From Nocardia thailandica NBRC 100428 (GTDB lineage: Bacteria; Actinomycetota; Actinomycetes; Mycobacteriales; Mycobacteriaceae), in the NCBI RefSeq assembly GCF_000308795.1, contig NZ_BAGK01000206.1, positions 1 through 45,666 of the forward strand: a DNA stretch of 45,666 nucleotides. The letters run 5' to 3'. Shown here one piece after another: positions 6,742-14,008 of the stretch. The position numbers and the translations under genes are program-made. Each line of letters starts with the position of its first letter. Position 1 is the stretch's first letter. The notes below the pieces were generated by a model. That model was given only the letters and a program-made list of their open reading frames with translations. It was not told where the DNA came from and made no database searches.

Positions 6742-8991
6742 GTGGGGACACACACCGCGCTCGAATCGCGCACGACCGCCTTCCGGTGGGGCGGCATCGT
6801 CGTCGCCGGGGTGCTCGCCGGCTACGCCGCCGTGCTGCTCGCCAACGCACGGCACTTCTACACCGACGACACCGAGGCCCAGTACGTCCCGATGTGGCAG
6901 CTGCTCGGCTCCGAGCTGCGCGCGGGCCGGTTCCCGGCGATGGTGCCGTGGGAGTGGATGTCGGGGAACTACAGCCTCGAGGAGGCCGGGCTCTACAACC
7001 CGGCGCAGCTGCTGGTGTACGTGCTCGCGCCCTCCTTCGACGACCTGGCCGCGTACGCGACCGCCGTGAAGCTGGTGTTCTCGATCGTCGCGGCGCTCGG
7101 GGTGTTCCGCATCTGCCGCGCCTACGGCGCCCGCGCGCCGTGGGCCGCCGTGGCCGGCATCGCCTTCCCGTTCAGCGGCTGGTTCCTGTTCTTCGACCAG
7201 GCCAGCTGGTTCACCTCGCACACCGGCACCGCCTGGATGATCAACGCCTGGGCCTCGGCGGTGCTCTACGCGCGCGGACGCAGCGGCCCGGTGCCGCTGT
7301 TCGTCTTCCTGTATCTGGCCCTGACCATCCAATACGCCTTCCCCGCCGTGGAATCGGCGTTGATGATCCTGGCCGTCGCCACCGGCGAGTACGTGTATCG
7401 CCGCTCCTGGGGCGTGCCGCTGCGCATCGCCGCGGTGTCCGGGCTGGCCGCGCTGGCCTCGCTGCCCGCCAACCTGCCGGTACTGCTGTCCTCCCAGGTG
7501 ACCTGGCGCGGCGACTTCACCATCCGCAACGACCCGTTCCTGACGGTGCCGTGGTCGGAGTCGCTCAACGCCAGCCTGCCGAGCACGGTGCCCGCGTTCA
7601 CCGGCTGGTGGGGCCACGTGCAGCCGTTGCCGATGGTCTACATCGCCTGGTTCCTCGTTCCGGCACTGGCTTTCATCGACTGGAAGGCCGCGGCGCGGCA
7701 GCTGTCGCAGTGGAGCGGCATCGCGCTGTTCGCGGTCGGCATGCTGCTGTGGACCGCGGGGCCGGGCGCCATCGGCCCCCTGCGTTGGCCGGCCCGGGTG
7801 CTGCCCATGGTCGCCCTCGGCCTCCTGGTGCTCGTGTGCGTCCTGCTGAGCCACTACGGCGTCTTCGCCGCCACACGGCGCCGCTGGGCGGCCGCGGGGG
7901 TGCTGCTGGCCCTGCTGTTCGTCCGGTCCTTCTCGGCGGCACCGAAACACGTCGTCGACCACGTGATCGCGGTCGCCGCGGTCGCCGCGCTCGGGGTCGC
8001 GGTGCTGTGGCTGGCCGACCGGCGCGGCATCGCCGCGGCCTGCCTGCTCACCGTGGCGGCGATGGTCCCGATCGCCTACGTGCAGGTGGCGGTGGCGCCG
8101 AATACGCCGATGTCCTACGGCTTTCCGGAGAAGCGCTCGGAGATGCGCGCCGCGTTCCCCGACTTCGCCGGTCGCACATTGCAATTGGCCGACCGCACCT
8201 TCGTCGCGCCGCAGGACCGCACCCTGGCGGGCGCCTACGGCTCCCTGGCGCTCGGCAGCTACGCCAAGAACCTCGACCTGCGGTACGTCAACGGGTACAC
8301 CCCGGTCGGCCACGCCGCCTTCGCAGGCCTGCTGTGCATGGACTGGGCGGGCGGCACCTGTCCCGACGCCTACCGCCGCGCCTTCGCCACCGAACCCTCC
8401 ACCGGCGCCACCATCGTCGACCTCATGAAGATGGACCGGGTCGTGTTGCAGCGCAGCCAGTATCCGGACGCGGGCGACCACCCCGCCCCCACCGGCTGGC
8501 ACTTCGCCACCTACCCCGGCCACGAACGCCAGATCTGGGTGCTCGAACGCGACGGCGGGCCCCTCTCCGCCGACCGCGACCTCATCGCGCACGAATCGGG
8601 GGTCATCGCGACCCGCATGCCCGACGACGGCCTCACCAACCGCGCCACCGTCACCTCGACGACCGGCGGCAGGCTGGTGCTGGCGCGCCTGGCCTGGCCC
8701 GGCCACACCGTGACCCTCGGCGGGCGGGAACTGCCGACCTACACGGTCGCGGGCACCTTCCTGACCGTCGACATCCCGCCGGGCACCAAGGCGGCCGAGC
8801 TGGTCGTGCGGTGGCGTCCGCCGGGCCTGACCGCGAGCGTCACCGCCGTGCTGGTGAGCCTGGCCGCGCTGCTCGCGCTCGCCTTGTACCACCGCCGCGA
8901 ACGCGACGAGCCGACCGCGCCGGTGCGCCGGGAGCCGCCGCTGGTGGACGGCGCGCCCGAGGCCGGGACACCGGAGCCGGTTCCGGTCTGA
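6742..8991 (+). CDS. Large polytopic membrane protein, YfhO/GT-C glycosyltransferase-like
   Basis: This 749-residue protein has about eleven or twelve hydrophobic segments, a first transmembrane helix near residues 17-35 followed by an acidic loop FYTDDTEAQYVP (residues 39-50), and a large extracytoplasmic C-terminal region ending in a last helix near 700-720. The acidic motif after helix 1 is typical of GT-C glycosyltransferases and the YfhO family, which use polyprenyl-phosphate sugars outside the membrane. A role in cell-envelope glycosylation is inferred; no specific substrate can be named. The GTG start sits directly behind a promoter-like TAGGCT and has no Shine-Dalgarno, consistent with a leaderless mRNA. 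An almost full-length open frame on the opposite strand is a GC-bias shadow. Confidence 0.75.
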   Translation: MGTHTALESRTTAFRWGGIVVAGVLAGYAAVLLANARHFYTDDTEAQYVPMWQLLGSELRAGRFPAMVPWEWMSGNYSLEEAGLYNPAQLLVYVLAPSFDDLAAYATAVKLVFSIVAALGVFRICRAYGARAPWAAVAGIAFPFSGWFLFFDQASWFTSHTGTAWMINAWASAVLYARGRSGPVPLFVFLYLALTIQYAFPAVESALMILAVATGEYVYRRSWGVPLRIAAVSGLAALASLPANLPVLLSSQVTWRGDFTIRNDPFLTVPWSESLNASLPSTVPAFTGWWGHVQPLPMVYIAWFLVPALAFIDWKAAARQLSQWSGIALFAVGMLLWTAGPGAIGPLRWPARVLPMVALGLLVLVCVLLSHYGVFAATRRRWAAAGVLLALLFVRSFSAAPKHVVDHVIAVAAVAALGVAVLWLADRRGIAAACLLTVAAMVPIAYVQVAVAPNTPMSYGFPEKRSEMRAAFPDFAGRTLQLADRTFVAPQDRTLAGAYGSLALGSYAKNLDLRYVNGYTPVGHAAFAGLLCMDWAGGTCPDAYRRAFATEPSTGATIVDLMKMDRVVLQRSQYPDAGDHPAPTGWHFATYPGHERQIWVLERDGGPLSADRDLIAHESGVIATRMPDDGLTNRATVTSTTGGRLVLARLAWPGHTVTLGGRELPTYTVAGTFLTVDIPPGTKAAELVVRWRPPGLTASVTAVLVSLAALLALALYHRRERDEPTAPVRREPPLVDGAPEAGTPEPVPV

Positions 8992-9300
8992 TCAGGAGCG
9001 CGACTCCGCGCCGAGGGCGTCGGCGCCGATGCCCTGGGCGAGCGGCTCCGGCGCGGGCGCGCCGCCGTCCAGCGACTGCAGGAAACGCACGATCATCACC
9101 GCGGGCATGACGAAGATCGCCCACATGATCTGGTGGTCGGTGGTGCCGGTCAGCACGAGGTAGCTTCCGTAGATCAGGAACCCGGCGCCCCACAGGCCGT
9201 TGAGCACCCGGAAACCGGTACCGAGCACCTTCGCCACCGCGGCCAGCACGATCAGGACGATCCCGCTCAGCAGCAGCAATACGAGATAGGTACCGAACAC
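8992..9300 (-). CDS. Small three-helix membrane protein
   Basis: This 102-residue protein has three hydrophobic stretches (about residues 3-27, 33-50 and 56-75) and an acidic, Pro/Ala-rich tail. I do not recognise a family. The stop codon lies immediately after the stop of the convergent YfhO-like gene, with no room for a terminator between them. The start is a GTG with a run of five G about eight bases upstream. The hydrophobic pattern and codon bias support it as real; the function is unknown. Confidence 0.6.
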   Translation of the reverse strand: MFGTYLVLLLLSGIVLIVLAAVAKVLGTGFRVLNGLWGAGFLIYGSYLVLTGTTDHQIMWAIFVMPAVMIVRFLQSLDGGAPAPEPLAQGIGADALGAESRS

Positions 9301-9382
9301 CGAACGCCCCCAATGGGTTTGTGACTCAATCTGATACGCCGGGGACCATATCAGTCACTCGCGCTTGCTTCCACCGACGCCG

Positions 9383-10318
9383 TCAGGCGCCGATCGCCGG
9401 CGCCAGGTGCGGCCACGACTCGTGCAGGTCGGTCTGGAACTGGCCCCAGGTGTGCGCGCCGAAGGGCCGCTGCACGTGGACCGCGGGGACGCCGGCCTGC
9501 GCGAGCCGCCCCGCGAACGCGGCGGTGCACGCGGCCGCCACGGCCTCGACCGGCGGCATCGGCGGCCCGCCCTGGTCGATGGCGCCGGGCACGCCGCTGG
9601 CCGCCGACAGGAACACCGCCTTGCCCGCCAGCCTGCCCGCGTTGGCGAACGCGGCGTGCGCCTGCCAGCCCGGACCGCCGGGCGCGCCCCAGATGTTGCC
9701 CGGGTTGCCGCCGCCGCGCACCGCGACCGCGCTCACCAGCGCGACACCGGCCGCGTCCGCCGACCACGGGCACCCGCTCAGCGCGGCCACCGCCTGGAAC
9801 CGGCCGGGCGCCTGGATGGCCAGATCTATCGCCGCCCCGCCGCTCATCGAGACCCCGACGACGGCGTTGCGGCCGGAGGTGGCGAACCGGTCGTCGATCA
9901 CGCCGGGCAGCTCGTCGGCGAGGAAGGTCTTCCACCGCGCCCGGCCGACGGCGGGATCGTCGAAGGCCCAGTCGGTGTAGAGGCTGTACGCGCCGCCGAC
10001 GGGCATGACCACGTTGACGTTCTCGTCCGCGAAGAAGCGCCGCACATCGGTGTTGTCCCACCACGAGATGGCGTCCTCGCCGCCGCCCGCGCCGGTGAGC
10101 AGGTACAGCGTCGGCGCGCCCGGACCGCCCGCGGGCAGCACGCGATGGGTGATCACCCGGTCCATCGCCGGGGAGTACACGTCCACCTGCACGGCCCCGC
10201 CACCCAGCGGTAGCTCGCCCGTCACCCGCGCTCCGGGCTCGGCGCCCGCGCTCACGGCCTGCCCGGCCACGCCGAGCACGGCACACACCACGGCAAGCAC
10301 CCTCGCGGCAGCATTCAC
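9383..10318 (-). CDS. Secreted esterase, antigen 85-like (mycolyltransferase family)
   Basis: This protein of about 311 residues starts with a signal peptide (VNAAARVLAVVCAVLGVAG, cleavage probably near AVSAGA). An alpha/beta-hydrolase esterase-D/Ag85 domain follows: LYLLTGAGGGEDAISWW near residue 71, nucleophile elbow GVSMSGG with Ser157, and a C-terminal GAHTWGQFQ segment that supplies the catalytic His. Ag85 proteins transfer mycolic acid onto trehalose and arabinogalactan in the cell wall, and several paralogues are normal in Nocardia. Whether this one is a mycolyltransferase or a plain esterase cannot be settled from sequence. The GTG start gives a clean signal peptide, although the purine-rich GAGGGG abuts it closely. 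The gene follows the reverse transcriptase gene by 59 bases on the same strand. Confidence 0.85.
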   Translation of the reverse strand: MNAAARVLAVVCAVLGVAGQAVSAGAEPGARVTGELPLGGGAVQVDVYSPAMDRVITHRVLPAGGPGAPTLYLLTGAGGGEDAISWWDNTDVRRFFADENVNVVMPVGGAYSLYTDWAFDDPAVGRARWKTFLADELPGVIDDRFATSGRNAVVGVSMSGGAAIDLAIQAPGRFQAVAALSGCPWSADAAGVALVSAVAVRGGGNPGNIWGAPGGPGWQAHAAFANAGRLAGKAVFLSAASGVPGAIDQGGPPMPPVEAVAAACTAAFAGRLAQAGVPAVHVQRPFGAHTWGQFQTDLHESWPHLAPAIGA

Positions 10319-10377
10319 CCCCTCTGCATACCCCCGCCGCCCGGCGGCCAACCCGGGCGCGCGCGGGCCGGTCCGGT

Positions 10378-11628
10378 TCAGGCGTCCCAGTCGACCCGGG
10401 CGGCCATCGCGAGCAGCTTCGCGCGGCGGTGCGGGTTCGTCTCCCCGATCCAGGCGATGAGCCCGTAGACGTGGGCGCGGAAGTCGGGGCGGCCGTCGCG
10501 ATTCTGGGCGGCGGCGCCGTTGCGCAGGCAGTTGTGCAGCAGGGCGCGGACCGCGTCGTAGCGGTCGCGGGGCACGGCGGGCCCGGCGTTGACGACCAGA
10601 CCCGCCAGGACCTGGCGCTGGTGCGCCCGGCGGACGCGGATCTTGCCCGGATGCACCGCGAACCCCTCGTCCCGCGCGATGGCGGTCACCGCCCACGCCA
10701 GGGCGTCGGCGTCGGCGGGTCCGGAGAACGCCAGATCGTCGGCGTAGCGGGTGTAGGCGAGGCCGTGCGCGCGGGCGTACCCGTCGAGCCTGCGGTCCAG
10801 GGCGCGGGCGACCAGGTTGGCCAGCCGGGGCGAGGTGGGGGCGCCCTGCGGCAGGTGGCGCGCGCCGAGCAGGGTGCGCTGGGTGTGGTCGAGGCCGCGC
10901 AGTTCGGCCACCGGCGCGGCGGTGGTGCACAGTTCGCCGAGCACGCGGGCGACGGCGGGCGCGTACCCGCAGGCCGCGAAGACCGCGCGCACCCGGGCGG
11001 CCTCGATCGAGGAGAAGAAGTCGCGCAGGTCGATCCGGACGACGACCGCGGCGCCCGCGTGCGGTGCGCCGAAAGTGGCCGTGTTGCGTCCCTTCTCGAA
11101 GCCGTGGCAGGCCGGGTGGGCGGGCACACCGGCCAGCGCGTGCCGCAGGATCCGCCGCTGGATCTCGCGCAGCCGCACCTTCGGCGCCTCGACCAGGCGC
11201 ACGCCGGTGGACTTGGGCAGCCGCCGGTACCGGTAGTGCGTCAGCGGCCGCGCCGACCGGCGCAACCACCCGCCACGATCGGCGAACCACTCGAGTTCGG
11301 GCTGCGTGAGGTTCAGCAGGGCCGCCAGCGCCGCCAGGTCGTCGATCGGCGTCGCGCCGAACCGCATTCGCCGTCGCGCCGGCTCGAGCGCGACAGTACT
11401 GACCGTCAGCACCGGCAGTTCGGCCAGGAGCCGGCGCAACGTCGCGGCCCCGTCGAGCGGTTCGCTCGGCATCAGCCCGACCACCCGCCCGGCCAGTTCC
11501 TCGGCTCGCCCGGGCTCGATCACCTCGGCGAAGACCTCGGCCAGAGCCGCGCGCTCCCAACCGATCTCGGCATCGGCGTAGTGGGCCGCCAGTTCGGCGG
11601 CCAGCCCGCCGGACACGGCGTGACTCAT
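10378..11628 (-). CDS. Standalone reverse transcriptase, retron-like clade
   Basis: This 416-residue protein carries reverse transcriptase motifs: HYRYRRLPKSTGVRLVEAP (RT0/1), VRIDLRDFFSSI with the first catalytic Asp at about residue 200, LPQGAPTSPRLANL (259-272), and YTRYADDLAFSG with the YADD box at 295-298. RT block 7 and the downstream Y region read HQRQVLAGLVVN. Canonical retron enzymes have NAxxH and VTG motifs; here they read FGAPH and VLAG, so only the His and parts of the second motif are kept. Residues 1-125 form an unrecognised helical N-terminal domain. No maturase, endonuclease, Cas1 or effector gene adjoins it. The start at 11628 is the first ATG; no Shine-Dalgarno is seen, and a GTG at 11691 would add 21 residues. 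Codon use resembles the neighbours, so recent transfer is not evident. Confidence 0.9.
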   Translation of the reverse strand: MSHAVSGGLAAELAAHYADAEIGWERAALAEVFAEVIEPGRAEELAGRVVGLMPSEPLDGAATLRRLLAELPVLTVSTVALEPARRRMRFGATPIDDLAALAALLNLTQPELEWFADRGGWLRRSARPLTHYRYRRLPKSTGVRLVEAPKVRLREIQRRILRHALAGVPAHPACHGFEKGRNTATFGAPHAGAAVVVRIDLRDFFSSIEAARVRAVFAACGYAPAVARVLGELCTTAAPVAELRGLDHTQRTLLGARHLPQGAPTSPRLANLVARALDRRLDGYARAHGLAYTRYADDLAFSGPADADALAWAVTAIARDEGFAVHPGKIRVRRAHQRQVLAGLVVNAGPAVPRDRYDAVRALLHNCLRNGAAAQNRDGRPDFRAHVYGLIAWIGETNPHRRAKLLAMAARVDWDA

Positions 11629-11743
11629 GCGGGGAGGACGGCGACGGTGGCGTGGCGACCGAAATCTCTCGTCCGCGGTGCCGCGAGGCACTCGGTGCGT
11701 GCGCGCCGGCTCCGGACGCTGTACCCGATCGATGTGTCGTTCC

Positions 11744-11777
11744 CAGGGGTTGCCCCTGAGGTGGGTCCTACCGACCC
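11744..11777 (-). ncRNA. Hairpin-rich leader upstream of the reverse transcriptase (candidate ncRNA)
   Basis: Two adjacent stem-loops lie 116-149 bases upstream of the RT start: CAGGGG-TTG-CCCCTG (11744-11758) and GGGTC-CTACC-GACCC (11763-11777). Retron ncRNAs lie directly upstream of their RT gene, so this 11629-11870 interval is where an msr-msd would be expected. I cannot find the long a1/a2 end pairing or a clear branching guanosine, so a non-coding RNA is only a candidate. Terminator, leader or random structure remain possible. Confidence 0.25.
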
Positions 11778-11870
11778 GCTCTCACCCCGCCACCGTCGCA
11801 CGACGACCATAGTCGCACATATGTACGAACCGCGCAGAGCGAGACGCCAGCGGCCCCGAAGACGCCGAAA

Positions 11871-11913
11871 CGAGAACCGGCTCATGCTCTCCATGAGCAT
11901 GAGCCGGTTCTCG
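11871..11913 (-). terminator. Strong hairpin terminator after tRNA-Ala
   Basis: This is a perfect 19-bp inverted repeat (11871-11889 with 11895-11913) with a five-base loop. Reading on the minus strand it begins eight bases after the tRNA 3-prime end and is followed by TTTCGG, so it is best read as the tRNA terminator. It also separates tRNA transcription from the RT leader. Its GC-rich stem contains CATGAGC/GCTCATG. Confidence 0.7.
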
Positions 11914-11920
11914 CGTGGAG

Positions 11921-11993
11921 TGGAGCTAAGGGGAATCGAACCCCTGACCTTCTCGATGCGAACGAGACGCGCTACCAACTGCGCTATAGCCCC
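11921..11993 (-). tRNA. tRNA-Ala (anticodon CGC)
   Basis: The 73-base gene folds as a full cloverleaf: acceptor GGGGCTA with TAGCTCC, D arm GCGC/GCGC, anticodon stem TCTCG/CGAGA with loop TTCGCAT (anticodon CGC at 11958-11960, decoding GCG), T arm AGGGG-TTCGATT-CCCCT, and discriminator A. CCA is not encoded. A hairpin terminator follows at 11871-11913. The gene marks the edge of the Rv0981-Rv0996-like block. Confidence 0.95.
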
Positions 11994-12090
11994 GTGCGGC
12001 TCTGGCGAACCGCGCTGTGACACTGTATCAGGCGCCGCGCCCGGACACCCAATCGGTATCCTGAGCTGCGGTTTTCCCACTGTTGCCGAG

Positions 12091-13128
12091 CTATTCGCCG
12101 ACGGCGCGGCGCATGTCGCCGACCTTGCTGCGCAGGGCGCGCGCGGTGGCCGGATCGAAGGCGTCGAGGTACTCGAACACCGGGTCCTCGTCGTCGGTGT
12201 CGAGCAGGGTGGAACGCCGGCGCAGGGCGCGCGCGGTGTCGCGGTCCATGGTGCGCCGCGCGGTGGCCGCCTCCGGGGTCACGGCGGGCTCGCCCTGGCG
12301 CTGCTTGCGCACCAGGCGCGCCGCGCGGCGGCGGCGGATGTCCTCCTCGACCCGCACCTGCCTGCGCAGGTAGGCCAGGTACCCGCCCAGCACGGCGAGC
12401 GCCAGGCCGAAGGCCCACCAGAACATGGGGTTCAGCAGGAACCCGAACACGGCGAACAGGGTGGCGCCGATGATCAGGCCGAGCACGGCGCGCTGCCGGA
12501 AGGTGTAGCGGGCGGCGCGGGCGATGGCGTCGGCCTCGGGGTCGTAGCCGCCCCGGCCGCGCCTGCTCGGCACGAAGTCGTCGTCGTCCAGGGTGGCGGT
12601 GGCACCCGCGGTGGCAGTGGCAGTGGCAGTGTCGATGTCGTCGAGCAGCGCGGGCGGCGACGCGGCGGGCGGCACCCGGGCCGCGGTGGCGGCGACGGGC
12701 TCGGCGGGCGCCTCGTCGGCCCCGGCCGGATCCGCCTCGGCGGCAGGCGTTTCGATGTCCGCGGCGTTGTCGCTGTCGTCGGTGTCGTCCGGCGCGGCGG
12801 GGGCGGCGGTGTCCAGTTCCACGTCGGTGGTGTGCTTCTCGTCGTCGAGGTCGTTGGTGGGGTCGTCGGCCGATGGCGTCATCCGGTCCTCCGAATCATC
12901 GGGGTGGGGGCGCTTGCTCAACACGCGGGGACGGTAGTCGGGATCGCTGTCGTGACCGCCCGCCGCCCTGATGCGTATCCGTCGTTTGGACCCGCCGCGA
13001 TGCAGCACCCGGGTCGCGAGCGCGGCATCGGTGGTCCGCCGGATCCGGGGGTGACGATCGGCCAGGATCGGGAACAGGACGAAGACCCACAGCACGACCA
13101 GTCCGATCCACAGGACCGAATTCGGCAT
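12091..13128 (-). CDS. glpR: GlpR, membrane receptor of the gephyrin-like protein Glp
   Basis: This 345-residue protein has an N-terminal membrane helix (MPNSVLWIGLVVLWVFVLFP), a long acidic, Ala/Pro-rich disordered cytoplasmic region (about residues 60-225), and two further membrane helices near 250-295 followed by a basic, Arg-rich tail. The layout and its place beside rimJ and moeA/glp match Rv0996 and corynebacterial GlpR, reported to recruit the gephyrin-like Glp and act with FtsZ at the divisome. The ATG at 13128 is chosen because GGGAGG lies 11 bases upstream; the in-frame ATG at 13137 would leave only two bases of spacing. An in-frame GTGGCAGTGGCAGT-like repeat at 12606-12630 encodes the low-complexity linker. 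Confidence 0.85.
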   Translation of the reverse strand: MPNSVLWIGLVVLWVFVLFPILADRHPRIRRTTDAALATRVLHRGGSKRRIRIRAAGGHDSDPDYRPRVLSKRPHPDDSEDRMTPSADDPTNDLDDEKHTTDVELDTAAPAAPDDTDDSDNAADIETPAAEADPAGADEAPAEPVAATAARVPPAASPPALLDDIDTATATATAGATATLDDDDFVPSRRGRGGYDPEADAIARAARYTFRQRAVLGLIIGATLFAVFGFLLNPMFWWAFGLALAVLGGYLAYLRRQVRVEEDIRRRRAARLVRKQRQGEPAVTPEAATARRTMDRDTARALRRRSTLLDTDDEDPVFEYLDAFDPATARALRSKVGDMRRAVGE

Positions 13129-13341
13129 CGCGGTCATCACCTCCCGTTCCCGCCTGGGGTTTCGTCCATCCATCCACGGCACGGGACCCGCTGTCACCCA
13201 GCGCATCCCGCACGTGCTCGCCTTGCGGGCGTCCGGTGCCGGCGGCACCGGACGCACCACCGACGTCCGTAGGTTAATTCGGGCAAGCCTGCGTTTCCGG
13301 CAGGCGCGCCGTGCACACCTGCCTCATGAGTAACAGAAAAC

Positions 13342-14001
13342 TCACGGCTGCGCCGCCCGACCCTCCTGAATCAATCGTTCCACCACCGTGGTAACGACCT
13401 CCTCGACGGTGATCCCGACGAGAATATGGTCACGCCAGGCTCCGTCGACATCGAGATATCGGCGCAGCAGGCCCTCTTCGCGGAAGCCGACATTGCGCAG
13501 CACCGCTTGACTGGCCAGATTCTCCGGCCGCACGGTCGCCTCGACCCGATGCAGGCCGACCTGCCCGAAGCAGTGGTCGAGGCCGAGCGCCAGCGCCGCG
13601 GTCGCGACGCCCTGGCCGCCCAGATCCTTGGCCACCCAGTACCCGATCCACGCCGACCGCAGCGCCCCGCGCACGATGTTGCCGATGGTCAGCTGGCCGC
13701 TGAACTGGCCGTCGACCTCGATCACCAGCGGGATCATCGCGCCGCGCCGCGCCTCGGCCTTCAGGCTGCCCCACAGGGCGGGCCAGTTGGAGGCGTGATT
13801 GCGCGTCTCCCACGGCCCGCGTCCGGTGGGCTCCCACGGTTCGAGGTGGGCGCGGTCGCGCAGGCGGATGCGGCTCCACGCCGCGGCGTCGCGCAACCGC
13901 ACCGGGCGCAGCGTGACCTGTCCGGCCGCGACCCGCAGCGGACCCAGCCGTGCCGGCCAGCCCGGGTGCTGGGTCGCCCGGAACACGTTCATCGACTCCA
14001 T
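13342..14001 (-). CDS. rimJ: RimJ/RimL-family GNAT acetyltransferase
   Basis: This 219-residue protein has a complete GNAT domain: QVTLRPVRLRDAAAW at the N-terminus, the acceptor-side strand IGYWVAKDLGGQGVATAALALG with the acetyl-CoA pyrophosphate loop (Q/R-x-x-G-x-G/A type), and HRVEATVRPENLASQAVLRNVGF near the C-terminus. RimJ-type enzymes acetylate protein N-termini; in M. tuberculosis the gene at this position (Rv0995) is annotated rimJ. The substrate is not known here. The ATG at 14001 is preceded by GAGG with five bases spacing and lies seven bases after the moeA/glp stop, so the two are co-transcribed. Confidence 0.9.
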   Translation of the reverse strand: MESMNVFRATQHPGWPARLGPLRVAAGQVTLRPVRLRDAAAWSRIRLRDRAHLEPWEPTGRGPWETRNHASNWPALWGSLKAEARRGAMIPLVIEVDGQFSGQLTIGNIVRGALRSAWIGYWVAKDLGGQGVATAALALGLDHCFGQVGLHRVEATVRPENLASQAVLRNVGFREEGLLRRYLDVDGAWRDHILVGITVEEVVTTVVERLIQEGRAAQP

Positions 14002-14008
14002 GGCCGCC

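Noticed and set aside
6508..8892. 794-residue open frame on the minus strand
   Set aside because: It lies opposite the YfhO-like gene, has the His/Arg/Gly/Gln-rich composition of a reverse-strand shadow in high-GC DNA, and overlaps the start of the GyrI-like gene.
11871..11913. 19-bp palindrome as a retron msd stem
   Set aside because: It begins eight bases after the tRNA 3-prime end and is followed by a short T run, so a tRNA terminator is the simpler reading.
12600..12640. GTGGCAGTGGCAGTG-type repeat as a regulatory or CRISPR-like array
   Set aside because: It is in frame within glpR and encodes the low-complexity linker; no spacers are present.
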